Source: Rhodobacteraceae bacterium UBA1957
GTDB lineage: Bacteria; Pseudomonadota; Alphaproteobacteria; Rhodobacterales; Rhodobacteraceae
Reading direction: 5' to 3'
Assembly (NCBI GenBank): GCA_002336405.1
Contig: DDEJ01000107.1
Span: 1 to 9,913 of the forward strand
Length of the DNA stretch: 9,913 bases
The stretch's first letter is position 1, and the number at the start of each line of letters is the position of its first letter. A program made the translations under genes and the position numbers. Below are positions 1-6,753 of the stretch, one piece after another. The notes under the pieces are model-generated. The model was not told the DNA's origin, did not search any database, and saw nothing but the letters and a program-made list of their open reading frames with translations.

Positions 1-1
1 C

Positions 2-163
2 AGAGAGACAGTGATCAAAAAGATTATTCTCGACCGGCAACCGTCGCGGAGCTTTGCCACGGTCGAACAATTGGCTGGAACATGCTGTTTTTTATGTTCG
101 AATGCCGCTGATCAAATTACCGGGACAACGATCAGTATGGATGGTGGCTGGACCGCAATGTAG
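2..163 (+). CDS. bdhA: 3-hydroxybutyrate dehydrogenase, C-terminal fragment (5' end outside window)
   Basis: Only the last 53 codons are present, open from the window edge to the TAG at 161-163. The peptide contains RQPSRSFATVEQLAG, then a short FLCSNAADQITG stretch, and ends MDGGWTAM. This is the C-terminus of a classical short-chain dehydrogenase: the region after the active-site helix, with the T-V-E-x-L/V-A motif, the ITG strand and the D-G-G-W end. The QPxxxF-TVE combination and the GGWTA end are typical of the D-3-hydroxybutyrate dehydrogenases that oxidise 3-hydroxybutyrate to acetoacetate with NAD+ in poly-3-hydroxybutyrate turnover. The catalytic Ser-Tyr-Lys and NAD-binding Gly motif lie outside the window, so the substrate assignment comes from the tail alone; another SDR is possible. 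It converges on the DUF502 gene with a 39-bp gap in which I see no strong terminator. Confidence 0.8.
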   Translation, partial: RETVIKKIILDRQPSRSFATVEQLAGTCCFLCSNAADQITGTTISMDGGWTAM

Positions 164-202
164 ACAAAAATCAAGGCCGCATGCCTGGTGAGTGGGGATT
201 AA

Positions 203-1027
203 TTAGGCTGTGGGCGCAGTTTTTTCTGTGTTGTTGGCCTCTTGGCGGGCGAGTTGTGCCTTGGCGCTGTCGGTATCGGCGTTCTCTAAAACAGAGCCTT
301 CGACCACATCGCCTTGAGCTTCTGCAACTATCAGGGGGGGGGCGTCTTCGCTTGGGGGATAGACAAGCCCGGCTGAGATCACCAGTTTTGCGGCCTCTTC
401 TACTGTCATATCCAACTCGATGACGTCTTTGCGCGGCACAAACAGCATAAACCCAGAGGTTGGGTTCGGGGTGGTTGGCACAAAAATACTGAGTAAATCA
501 TCCGCTGTTTTCGGGTGGCGGGCAATTTCGCCTCGGGCGCTTGTGGTCACGAATCCGACCGCCCAGACATCCTTGCGCGGATATTCGATCAGGCAGGATT
601 TCTCGAACGACCGATCCGATTGGGCAAAGACGGTTTCAGCGAGTTGTTTCACGCCAGAATAGACCGAGCGCACAACAGGCATTCTGGCGACTACAGATTC
701 AGCATACCGGATCATCGAACGCCCGATAAATCCCTTGGCAAGTGAACCGACAAGGATCGTGAACAACAAAAACAGCACGACCCCAACGCCGCGAATGTTG
801 ACTTTGGTCTCGGGACCAAACAAATTTTTGAAAAACTGTTCCGGCTGATAGGGGCCAGGGACAAACGGCAGCACAACCCCATCCACCCACCCGATGACCG
901 ACCAGATCAACCAAATGGTCAGGGCCACCGGTGCGATTACCACGAGCCCGGTCAAAAAGCTTGACCTTAGGGTCGCTAATAAACCGGGTTTTTTTGCTTT
1001 TGGGGTCTGATCAAAGGGGGTTGTCAT
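203..1027 (-). CDS. DUF502 family inner-membrane protein
   Basis: This 274-residue protein belongs to the DUF502 family, widespread in proteobacteria and of unknown function. Two hydrophobic segments are visible, about residues 24-46 (FLTGLVVIAPVALTIWLIW) and 79-97 (GVGVVLFLLFTILVGSL). A soluble domain follows with the family blocks GVKQLAETVF, the VGFVTT strand and FVPTTPNPTSGFMLFVP. The last 35 or so residues are a low-complexity acidic/polar tail. I chose the ATG at 1025-1027. An in-frame GTG three codons upstream (1034-1036) is possible; neither has a strong Shine-Dalgarno. A TATAAT hexamer on the minus strand (1037-1042) is so close that transcription from it would give an almost leaderless message. 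The gene follows psuG in the same direction after 84 bp, so it may be the last gene of a psuK-psuG transcript. A C9 run (334-342) lies in the coding sequence near the 3' end, but the frame is intact. Confidence 0.88.
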   Translation of the reverse strand: MTTPFDQTPKAKKPGLLATLRSSFLTGLVVIAPVALTIWLIWSVIGWVDGVVLPFVPGPYQPEQFFKNLFGPETKVNIRGVGVVLFLLFTILVGSLAKGFIGRSMIRYAESVVARMPVVRSVYSGVKQLAETVFAQSDRSFEKSCLIEYPRKDVWAVGFVTTSARGEIARHPKTADDLLSIFVPTTPNPTSGFMLFVPRKDVIELDMTVEEAAKLVISAGLVYPPSEDAPPLIVAEAQGDVVEGSVLENADTDSAKAQLARQEANNTEKTAPTA

Positions 1028-1111
1028 AAAATCCACATTATACTGCTAACATCTGTCATTACTGATTTTAGCGCTGGTTCACAATGCAATGTCGTAAAAA
1101 TTGGATCAACT

Positions 1112-2023
1112 TTATATCAATGTGTTAATTTCGTGCGCAATTTCTGCTGCAAGACGGGCATTGCTGCGTACCAGCGCAATATTTGCGGTCAGTGAGCGGC
1201 CTTCGGTCAGATCAAAAATCCGCTGCAAAAGAAACGGTGTGACGGCTTTGCCGACGATTCCTTGTTGATCTGCGTCTGCCAGAGCGGTCTGGATGAAGGG
1301 GGCCATCTCGATCTGGCTGATCTGTTCGGTTGCTGGCACAGGGTTGGCGATTAGCTGGCCGCCTGGCAGGCCCAGTTGATGGCGCATAAGGTGGGCACGT
1401 GCAATCTGTGCGGGTGTGTCCATTCTCAAGGGCGCAGGTAACTCAGACTGCGCCGACCAAAACGCGGGCAGACTGTCCTGCCCATAGGCAATTACCGGAA
1501 CGCCAAGCGTTTCAAGAACTTCGAGAGTTTTCGGTAAATCTAAGATTGCCTTTGCCCCCGCTGCCACCACGGTGAGCGGCGTTTGCGCAAGCTCATGCAG
1601 ATCGGCCGAAATGTCAAAACTGTGCTCAGCGCCGCGATGAACCCCGCCAATGCCACCAGTGGCAAACACCGATATTCCGGCCCGCGCCGCCCCGATCATC
1701 GTTGCGGCCACGGTTGTCGCGCCGGTGCCCCCCGTGGCCATGCAAGCCGCCAGATCGGCCCGTGACAGTTTGGCCGCATCGCGGGTTTGCGCCAGCCCTG
1801 TGAGCTGTGCAGCGGTCAACCCGATGCATAGACGCCCATCCAGCACCGCAATAGTTGCCGGTACCGCGGCAGAATCGCGGACGCATTGTTCCACATCCTG
1901 CGCCATCTTAAGGTTTTCCGGCCAAGGCATGCCATGGGTGATTATGGTGCTTTCCAGCGCCACCAGCGGGCGTTGTGCACTTTGGGCGGCTTGAACTTCG
2001 GGCGAAAGGGTAAGCAAACTCAT
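1112..2023 (-). CDS. psuG: Pseudouridine-5'-phosphate glycosidase PsuG
   Basis: This 303-residue enzyme cleaves the C-C glycosidic bond of pseudouridine 5'-phosphate to uracil and ribose 5-phosphate, the second step of pseudouridine catabolism. Its length fits the family (about 300-315). Diagnostic blocks are [16 protein letters not shown] (residues 22-37, with Glu24), the Gly/Thr-rich [13 protein letters not shown] (97-109), [18 protein letters not shown] (120-137), DISADL (Asp141) and [13 protein letters not shown] (154-166, Lys158). By spacing, Glu24, Asp141 and Lys158 match the catalytic Glu, metal-binding Asp and Schiff-base Lys I recall from the E. coli enzyme (31, 149, 166). The start ATG overlaps the psuK stop as ATGA, a sign of translational coupling. 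An AGGAG lies 11 bases upstream inside psuK, a long but usable spacing. The cytosolic enzyme works directly on the PsuK product. Confidence 0.96.
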   Translation of the reverse strand: MSLLTLSPEVQAAQSAQRPLVALESTIITHGMPWPENLKMAQDVEQCVRDSAAVPATIAVLDGRLCIGLTAAQLTGLAQTRDAAKLSRADLAACMATGGTGATTVAATMIGAARAGISVFATGGIGGVHRGAEHSFDISADLHELAQTPLTVVAAGAKAILDLPKTLEVLETLGVPVIAYGQDSLPAFWSAQSELPAPLRMDTPAQIARAHLMRHQLGLPGGQLIANPVPATEQISQIEMAPFIQTALADADQQGIVGKAVTPFLLQRIFDLTEGRSLTANIALVRSNARLAAEIAHEINTLI

Positions 2024-2904
2024 AATAAAGTATCTCCTGAAACGTACCGCGCCGCTATCTCAAGAGCGTGGTGTAAAGCATCGGTGCGCGCAGCGCCCGC
2101 CAGTTCGGCGGCCATATGCGCCGCCATAAAGGTGTCGCCCGCGCCGGTCACCCGTGTCACCAGCACATCAGGCGGGGTCTGGACAAAACTCTCACCTTGT
2201 CCGGCATCGCAGGCCGGCCTTGCCCCATTCGTCACCAGCACCCGGCGCGCGCCTTTGGCCAATAGCGCCTGCGCCGCTTCAGCAGCCGTATGATATTCGG
2301 TTTGGCACAACAGGCCCGCCTCTTCGAGATTGACATACAACAAAGCCCGCCCACGGATGAGCAGCGGCAGCAAACGGTCTGCCTTGCCCGGTGAGGCCGG
2401 CGCCACACATAGATCACATTCGGCAAAAAGTGGCGAGACTGCGATATGTTCCAAAAGGCTTTGGGTTAGGTTGCCATCAAGCGAAATCATCCCGGAAAAC
2501 GGAGCCTCGGGTGTGCCGAACGGCCCCGATATCAACGGTGCGATGACGTTATTTTCCGTCGTTTCAAGAGAATGGACGTCCGCAATTGCGGCAATTAGCC
2601 CGTTTGCATCTTCGATCGCCATATACCTGTCTGTGGGCAAATCATCAGAGCGGTAAACATGGTCACAATCGATACCCATCTCTTCGCAGGCGGTGATGAG
2701 CGCATGACCTTCTGCGTCGCGCCCAATCGACGACAGTAAAACCGGATCAACCCCGAATCGTTTGAGGGTCATGGCGATGTTCAACGCCACACCGCCGGGC
2801 AGGCGGGTAATCCGTCCCGGCACATCCGAGCCCTGCTTCATATGGCTGGCCGAGCGGCCGATTATATCCCATAGAACCGAGCCAATACATAAAACCTGTG
2901 TCAT
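2020..2904 (-). CDS. psuK: Pseudouridine kinase PsuK (PfkB family)
   Basis: This is a 294-residue PfkB/ribokinase-family sugar kinase. The first signature, LPGGVALNIAMTLKRFG, is at residues 35-51. The C-terminal one, VTGAGDTFMAAH, has the catalytic Asp at residue 257. The N-terminal strand VLCIGSVLWDIIG fits the family. The fold alone does not give the substrate; the 4-base overlap with psuG makes pseudouridine kinase (pseudouridine + ATP to pseudouridine 5'-phosphate) by far the likeliest role. I start it at ATG 2902-2904, which has AGAAGGG five to six bases upstream. A longer frame reaches 2949 but has no ribosome site and adds a Cys/Gly-rich stretch unlike kinases. A 7-bp inverted repeat lies 20 bp upstream of the start. 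Gene order is psuK-psuG, then probably the DUF502 gene. No dedicated regulator or transporter adjoins it. Confidence 0.92.
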   Translation of the reverse strand: MTQVLCIGSVLWDIIGRSASHMKQGSDVPGRITRLPGGVALNIAMTLKRFGVDPVLLSSIGRDAEGHALITACEEMGIDCDHVYRSDDLPTDRYMAIEDANGLIAAIADVHSLETTENNVIAPLISGPFGTPEAPFSGMISLDGNLTQSLLEHIAVSPLFAECDLCVAPASPGKADRLLPLLIRGRALLYVNLEEAGLLCQTEYHTAAEAAQALLAKGARRVLVTNGARPACDAGQGESFVQTPPDVLVTRVTGAGDTFMAAHMAAELAGAARTDALHHALEIAARYVSGDTLL

Positions 2905-2924
2905 AACGCCCTTCTGACCGCAGT

Positions 2925-2949
2925 TTGCCCCACACGCAAGCAGGGGCAA
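2925..2949. promoter_or_regulatory. Inverted repeat upstream of psuK, candidate operator or leader hairpin
   Basis: TTGCCCC (2925-2931) and GGGGCAA (2943-2949) form a perfect 7-bp inverted repeat with an 11-bp spacer. It lies 20 bp upstream of psuK in the 142-bp divergent region shared with the HupE-like gene. It could be a repressor operator for psuKG or a hairpin in the psuK leader. An alternative weaker pairing (GCAGG 2940-2944 with CCTGC 2955-2959) overlaps it. Regulation is inferred only from position and symmetry; no regulator gene adjoins. Confidence 0.35.
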
Positions 2950-3046
2950 TAAAGCCTGCGCAAATTATCGATTGTCTTTCGCCACCACAAGGACTTATCA
3001 GACCTAATAGGCCCAACAACACCTGACTATGAGGTAACCAGACCCG

Positions 3047-4177
3047 ATGCACCGCGCTCTTCGCTTCATGATAGCCTATTGGTTTTTTCTACTGGGCCCA
3101 GTTCTGACGGGTTGTGTCACGGCCCATGAGCTGCGTCCGGCGATCGGCGATCTGACCGTTACACCGCAGGGTGCGGTCTTGAGGCTGTCGATAAATGTTG
3201 AGGCGCTGCTTGCGGGGATTGATCTTGACGGTTTGGAAAACACCGATGCAAGCTCAGGCTCTGGCAGGTATGACCAACTGCGCAGCTTGCCGCCCGAGAC
3301 ATTGCAGACACGGGTAGCGACGTTTTTTCCAAGGCTGTTGCCAGGCATCCTGCTGCAAGATGGCGGGCAGTTGCAGCGTTTCACGCTGAGCGCTGTGACT
3401 GTCGACGCGGTGGGCGACCCCGAACTGCCCCGCGACAGCCGCTTGGAGCTGACCATTTCAGACCCGATTGCGTCACCATCGGTCCTGTTTCACTGGCCCA
3501 AGGGATTTGGCGCTTTGATCTTGCGCCAAATGGGTCCTGAGGATGGCTATACCGGATATCTTGGGGGGGGCGATAAAAGCGATCCAATTCGGCTTGTAGG
3601 CAATGGCGATCAAACAGTGTTCAGCGCGTTGATACGGTATATACCGGTGGGTTTCGATCATATTCTGCCCAAGGGGCTTGATCATATTTTGTTCGTTCTG
3701 GGTTTGTATTTTTTGTCGGTACGTTTTGGTGTTTTGTTATGGCAGATCAGCGCTTTCACGCTGGCCCACACGGTCACATTGGCGCTGGGGGCTTTGGGAT
3801 ATGTGACGGTTCCGGCGTCTATTGTCGAACCGCTGATCGCCGCCTCGATCGTGTTTATTGCGGTCGAAAATATTGCCAGCCCGAAATTGCATGCGTGGCG
3901 CCCCGCAGTGGTGTTTGGGTTTGGGCTGTTGCATGGACTTGGATTTGCCAGTGTTTTGGGTGAATTAGGCCTGCCACAGGGGCAATTTATCCCGGCGCTG
4001 ATCGGGTTTAATATCGGTGTTGAGTTGGGTCAATTGACGGTGATTGCCGTTATGATACTGACCTTGGGGCTTTGGTTTGGCAATCGGGCGTGGTTTCGGA
4101 CCCGCATCGCGGTGCCGGCCTCGGCACTGATCGGAATAATTGGCGCTTGGTGGTGCGTGGAACGTACACTGTTATAA
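3047..4177 (+). CDS. HupE/UreJ-like multipass membrane protein with extracytoplasmic N-terminal domain
   Basis: This 376-residue protein has a signal-like hydrophobic N-terminus (residues 5-22). An extracytoplasmic domain to about residue 195 starts with the family hallmark AHELRP (26-31), and several membrane helices follow. The membrane part carries the HupE/UreJ_2 motifs: paired GxDHI (202-206 and 210-214), FTLAHTVTL (237-245), VEPLIAASI (260-268), GFGLLHGLGFA (291-301) and FNIGVELGQ (321-329). Conserved His and Asp in membrane helices suggest metal handling, as known for the related HupE and UreJ nickel/cobalt permeases. The substrate of this longer subfamily is unknown, and no urease or hydrogenase gene is present. 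I start at 3047 because GAGGT lies about 11 bases upstream; a second ATG at 3068 has none. The likely signal cleavage is VTA|HE after residue 26, but LTGC (20-23) also fits a lipobox. A G8 run (3563-3570) lies in frame. The stop codon falls in a tandem repeat. Confidence 0.85.
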   Translation: MHRALRFMIAYWFFLLGPVLTGCVTAHELRPAIGDLTVTPQGAVLRLSINVEALLAGIDLDGLENTDASSGSGRYDQLRSLPPETLQTRVATFFPRLLPGILLQDGGQLQRFTLSAVTVDAVGDPELPRDSRLELTISDPIASPSVLFHWPKGFGALILRQMGPEDGYTGYLGGGDKSDPIRLVGNGDQTVFSALIRYIPVGFDHILPKGLDHILFVLGLYFLSVRFGVLLWQISAFTLAHTVTLALGALGYVTVPASIVEPLIAASIVFIAVENIASPKLHAWRPAVVFGFGLLHGLGFASVLGELGLPQGQFIPALIGFNIGVELGQLTVIAVMILTLGLWFGNRAWFRTRIAVPASALIGIIGAWWCVERTLL

Positions 4178-4211
4178 TTCAATTACCGCCAAATTATAAT
4201 TCAATTACCGC
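4172..4211. repeat. Tandem direct repeat, 18-bp identical units, 22-bp period
   Basis: TTATAATTCAATTACCGC occurs at 4172-4189 and again, identically, at 4194-4211, separated by CAAA. The first copy contains the TAA stop of the HupE-like gene, so the duplication looks like a recent slippage or tandem-duplication event at the gene end. Each copy contains the hexamer TATAAT (4173-4178 and 4195-4200), which could act as a -10 element for the rpsB operon. I see no convincing -35 at the right distance from either. Confidence 0.8.
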
Positions 4212-4292
4212 GAACCGCTGCCGCTTGCAGAGAAAGTCGGCGACTGCAATGGGCAGGGGGGGGTTGCTTTGGCCCTGTAAACCCAGTAAAGC

Positions 4293-4386
4293 GCGGTCAT
4301 TCAATACCGCAGACGCAAGCGGGCACGTTGGGGGAGACATCCCCATCTGTCCACCGGTTGGAGCATCCGCTCTCACACCTTGCGTC
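4293..4386 (+). promoter_or_regulatory. Structured 5' leader of rpsB-tsf, candidate S2 autoregulatory RNA
   Basis: The region before rpsB can fold compactly. An enclosing 8-bp stem pairs GACGCAAG (4312-4319) with CTTGCGTC (4379-4386). Inside it, one arm pairs 4321-4325 with 4348-4352 (one G-U) and then TGGGG (4329-4333) with CCCCA (4341-4345), with a GAGACAT loop. A second arm pairs GAGC (4361-4364) with GCTC (4369-4372) around an ATCC loop, with a further GU pair and an outer GGT/ACC. The arms are nearly contiguous, giving a three-way junction. A separate 5-bp hairpin (4293-4297 with 4306-4310) lies just upstream. The structure ends 28 bases before the rpsB ATG and just ahead of its AAGGA. 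Leader-mediated autorepression by S2 is known for the E. coli rpsB-tsf operon; applying it here is inference. Confidence 0.5.
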
Positions 4387-4414
4387 GAGGCGAAAACCGG
4401 AAAGGATACGACCC

Positions 4415-5257
4415 ATGGCTCTTCCAGAGTTTACCATGCGCCAATTACTTGAAGCAGGCGTACACTTCGGCCACCAGACGCAGCGTTGGAACCCCCGTAT
4501 GGGCGAGTTTATATATGGCGCGCGCAACGGCATCCATATCATGGACTTGACGCAAACCGTGCCCATGCTTGACGCAGCCCTTAACGTCATTCGCGACACT
4601 GTGGCCAAGGGTGGCCGGTTGCTGTTTGTCGGCACCAAGCGTCAGGCCAGTTCGGCCATTGCGGACTCAGCTGAGAAATGCGCTCAGTATTACATGAACC
4701 ACCGTTGGCTCGGTGGCACGCTGACCAATTGGAAAACCGTGTCATTGTCGATCAACCGTCTGAAATCGATTGACGAGCAGATGGAAACCGGCATCGAGGG
4801 TATGACCAAGAAAGAACGTCTTGGCATGGAGCGCGAGCAAAATAAATTGCAAGCGTCTCTGGGTGGCATCCGCGAAATGGGCGGCGTTCCTGACCTGCTG
4901 TTTGTAATCGATGTGAAAAAAGAAGCTCTGGCGATTGCTGAGGCCAACAAACTCGGCATTCCTGTGGTGGCCATCGTAGATACCAACTGTTCACCAGATG
5001 GCATCGATTATATCATTCCGGGCAATGACGATGCGGCACGCGCTATCGGATTGTATTGCGATCTTGCCTGCCGTGCAGCGCTTGACGGCATGTCAGCGCA
5101 ACTTGGCGCTGCTGGTGTTGATCTGGGTGCCATGGAAGAAGCGCCTGTAGAAGAGGCGCTGAGCGTTGAGGCCGACGCCGCGCCGGCAGAAGCCGCTGCT
5201 GCCGAGGTGGCCGTAGAGATGCCTGCCGAGGCGGCCGAAGCGCCAGCAAGCAGCTAA
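4415..5257 (+). CDS. rpsB: 30S ribosomal protein S2
   Basis: This 280-residue protein is ribosomal protein S2 of the small subunit. Clear family blocks are [20 protein letters not shown] (residues 8-27), the [14 protein letters not shown] segment, [42 protein letters not shown] and the [24 protein letters not shown] blocks. The start at 4415 has AAGGA about nine bases upstream and gives the usual MA- N-terminus; the longer frame from 4328 runs through the structured leader and is rejected. The last 41 residues (from Met240) form an acidic Ala/Glu/Pro-rich tail absent from the 241-residue E. coli protein, a feature seen in alphaproteobacterial S2. It is first in the rpsB-tsf operon, 73 bp before tsf. 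Confidence 0.97.
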   Translation: MALPEFTMRQLLEAGVHFGHQTQRWNPRMGEFIYGARNGIHIMDLTQTVPMLDAALNVIRDTVAKGGRLLFVGTKRQASSAIADSAEKCAQYYMNHRWLGGTLTNWKTVSLSINRLKSIDEQMETGIEGMTKKERLGMEREQNKLQASLGGIREMGGVPDLLFVIDVKKEALAIAEANKLGIPVVAIVDTNCSPDGIDYIIPGNDDAARAIGLYCDLACRAALDGMSAQLGAAGVDLGAMEEAPVEEALSVEADAAPAEAAAAEVAVEMPAEAAEAPASS

Positions 5258-5277
5258 AGATAACGCTGAATGACATC

Positions 5278-5311
5278 GCGCGCGGCTTTTGGCTGCGCGC
5301 CACAAATTTTT
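5278..5311 (+). terminator. Intercistronic hairpin between rpsB and tsf, possible weak attenuator
   Basis: A 9-bp GC-rich stem pairs 5278-5286 with 5292-5300 (one G-U pair, TTTTG loop). A T5 run follows only after six bases (5307-5311). The displaced T run and the intact downstream tsf suggest at most partial termination, or an mRNA stability or processing element. Both 8-base arms are identical to those of the terminator after tsf (6231-6238 and 6243-6250). It ends about 20 bases before the tsf ribosome-binding site. Confidence 0.45.
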
Positions 5312-5330
5312 CAAACAAGGAGAGCCAGCT

Positions 5331-6206
5331 ATGGCGATCACAGCATTGATGGTGAAAGACCTGCGTGAAAAGTCCGGCGCAGGTATGATGGATGCAAAAA
5401 AAGCATTGATCGAGACAGATGGCGACATGGAAGCAGCAATTGATTGGCTGCGCACCAAAGGCCTGGCAAAAGCCGCGAAAAAATCTGGCCGCACGGCAGC
5501 CGAAGGTTTGGTTGCTGTTCAGGTTGAAGGTGGCCGCGGTGTTGTCGTCGAGGTGAACTCAGAAACAGACTTCGTTGCCAAAAATAGCGATTTCCAACAA
5601 ATGGTCGGATCGTTTGCCACGGCTGCTTTGAGTGTCTCTGACGTCGAGCAATTAGCGGCTGCTGATGTTGGCGGAAAAACGGTTGCCGACACGCTGACTG
5701 ATAAAATTGCGACGATTGGCGAAAATATGGCCCTGCGTCGCATGGGTGCCTTAGAGGGTACGCAAGTGGTTTCTTACGTCCACAACGCGGCCACCGCTGG
5801 CATGGGCAAAATCGGTGTGCTGGTGGCGTTGAGCGCCGAAAACGAAGCGTTTGGGCGTCAGGTCGCGATGCATATTGCCGCCGCCAACCCACAATCCTTG
5901 GGTGCGGATGATCTGGATCCAGCCGTGGTTGAGCGCGAGAAAAATGTTCTCACCGAACAAGCCCGAGAATCTGGGAAACCCGAACAGGTGATTGAAAAAA
6001 TGATCGTCGGTCGGATGAAGAAATTTCTTGCCGAAGTCACCTTGCTGGGGCAGGCGTTTGTGATCAATCCCGACCTGTCTGTTGAAGCCGCTGCAAAAGA
6101 AGCCGGTGTCGAAATCTTGGCGTTCTTGCGATTTGAGGTCGGCGAAGGCATCGAGAAGAAAAGCGAAGATTTTGCTGCCGAGGTGGCAAAGGCCGCACAG
6201 GGTTAA
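5331..6206 (+). CDS. tsf: Elongation factor Ts
   Basis: This 291-residue protein is EF-Ts, the nucleotide-exchange factor that recycles EF-Tu-GDP to EF-Tu-GTP. The N-terminal UBA-like domain contains [19 protein letters not shown] (residues 8-26), followed by [23 protein letters not shown] (39-61). The core motif TDFV is at residues 79-82, the same place as in E. coli; its Asp-Phe inserts at the Mg2+/nucleotide site of EF-Tu. [11 protein letters not shown] and the IVGRMKKF block follow, as expected for the core subdomains. The start at 5331 is set by a strong AAGGAGA eight to nine bases upstream and the canonical MAITA N-terminus. The frame is open upstream to 5289, but that passes through the intercistronic hairpin. 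It is second in the rpsB operon and is followed by a strong terminator. Confidence 0.97.
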   Translation: MAITALMVKDLREKSGAGMMDAKKALIETDGDMEAAIDWLRTKGLAKAAKKSGRTAAEGLVAVQVEGGRGVVVEVNSETDFVAKNSDFQQMVGSFATAALSVSDVEQLAAADVGGKTVADTLTDKIATIGENMALRRMGALEGTQVVSYVHNAATAGMGKIGVLVALSAENEAFGRQVAMHIAAANPQSLGADDLDPAVVEREKNVLTEQARESGKPEQVIEKMIVGRMKKFLAEVTLLGQAFVINPDLSVEAAAKEAGVEILAFLRFEVGEGIEKKSEDFAAEVAKAAQG

Positions 6207-6226
6207 TAACCCGGTCAACCAAAAAC

Positions 6227-6261
6227 AAAGGCGCGGCTATATGGCTGCGCCTTTTTTATTT
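6227..6261 (+). terminator. Intrinsic terminator of the rpsB-tsf operon, possibly bidirectional
   Basis: An 8-bp GC-rich stem (6230-6237 with 6244-6251, one G-U pair, 6-base loop) is extended by AAA/TTT and followed directly by T6 and ATTT. It begins 20 bases after the tsf stop. On the opposite strand the stem is followed by TTTGTTTTT, so it may also stop transcription from the convergent aroQ gene, which ends at 6313. Confidence 0.9.
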
Positions 6262-6312
6262 GCAAGCACGTTAATTGCCCAAGTTTGTGGCGCGGGACCA
6301 GCCTGAACCGGT

Positions 6313-6753
6313 CTAGCTTTGTTTCAGATGTCCAAGCATTGCATCCATAGCCAAAGTGTATCCTGCAGCACCAAAGCCACAAATCACCCCAATCGCAATG
6401 TTTGAGATATAAGAATGATGGCGAAAAGCCTCACGACTGAACACATTCGAAACATGCAACTCGATTGCGGGCACCTCTACGGCTGTGAGCGCGTCGAAAA
6501 GCGCGATAGATGTATGCGTGTAGGCACCGGCATTGAGGATGATTCCATCCTGTTTGGACTTTGCCGCTTGAATCCAATCAACCAGCGCACCTTCGTGGTT
6601 TGATTGTTCAAACTGAATTTGAATGTTTGAGGCAATCGCCTTGTCTTGGCAAAGCTTTTCAACATCTTTCAACGTGACATGACCGTAAATTTCAGGCTGT
6701 CGCGTGCCCAGAAGATTCAAATTTGGTCCATTTAAGATCAGCAGTGAAGTCAT
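6313..6753 (-). CDS. aroQ: 3-dehydroquinate dehydratase, type II
   Basis: This 146-residue protein is the small dodecameric type II dehydroquinase, converting 3-dehydroquinate to 3-dehydroshikimate in the shikimate pathway. All hallmark residues are visible: ILNGPNLNLLGTRQPEIYG (residues 6-24) with the lid Arg18 and catalytic Tyr23, FEQSNHEGALVDWI (48-61), INAGA-like LNAGAYTHTSIALFDAL (73-89) with Asn74, the IELHVSN block (97-103) with catalytic His100, and FREAFRHHS-like FSREAFRHHS (105-114) with Arg111. The length is normal. The Shine-Dalgarno is weak (TGGA at about 10 bases). It converges on tsf and shares the terminator region. A TATAGT hexamer upstream could be its -10, without a clear -35. 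In many alphaproteobacteria aroQ adjoins accB-accC; here it stands alone with a non-coding stretch upstream. Confidence 0.96.
   Translation of the reverse strand: MTSLLILNGPNLNLLGTRQPEIYGHVTLKDVEKLCQDKAIASNIQIQFEQSNHEGALVDWIQAAKSKQDGIILNAGAYTHTSIALFDALTAVEVPAIELHVSNVFSREAFRHHSYISNIAIGVICGFGAAGYTLAMDAMLGHLKQS

Noticed and set aside
174..186. AGGC-CGCAT-GCCT hairpin as a terminator between bdhA and the DUF502 gene.
   Set aside because: The stem is only four pairs and no T run follows on either strand.
2904..2949. Upstream extension of psuK to 2949.
   Set aside because: No Shine-Dalgarno there, it would run through the inverted repeat, and the ATG at 2904 has AGAAGGG at good spacing and the usual kinase N-terminus.
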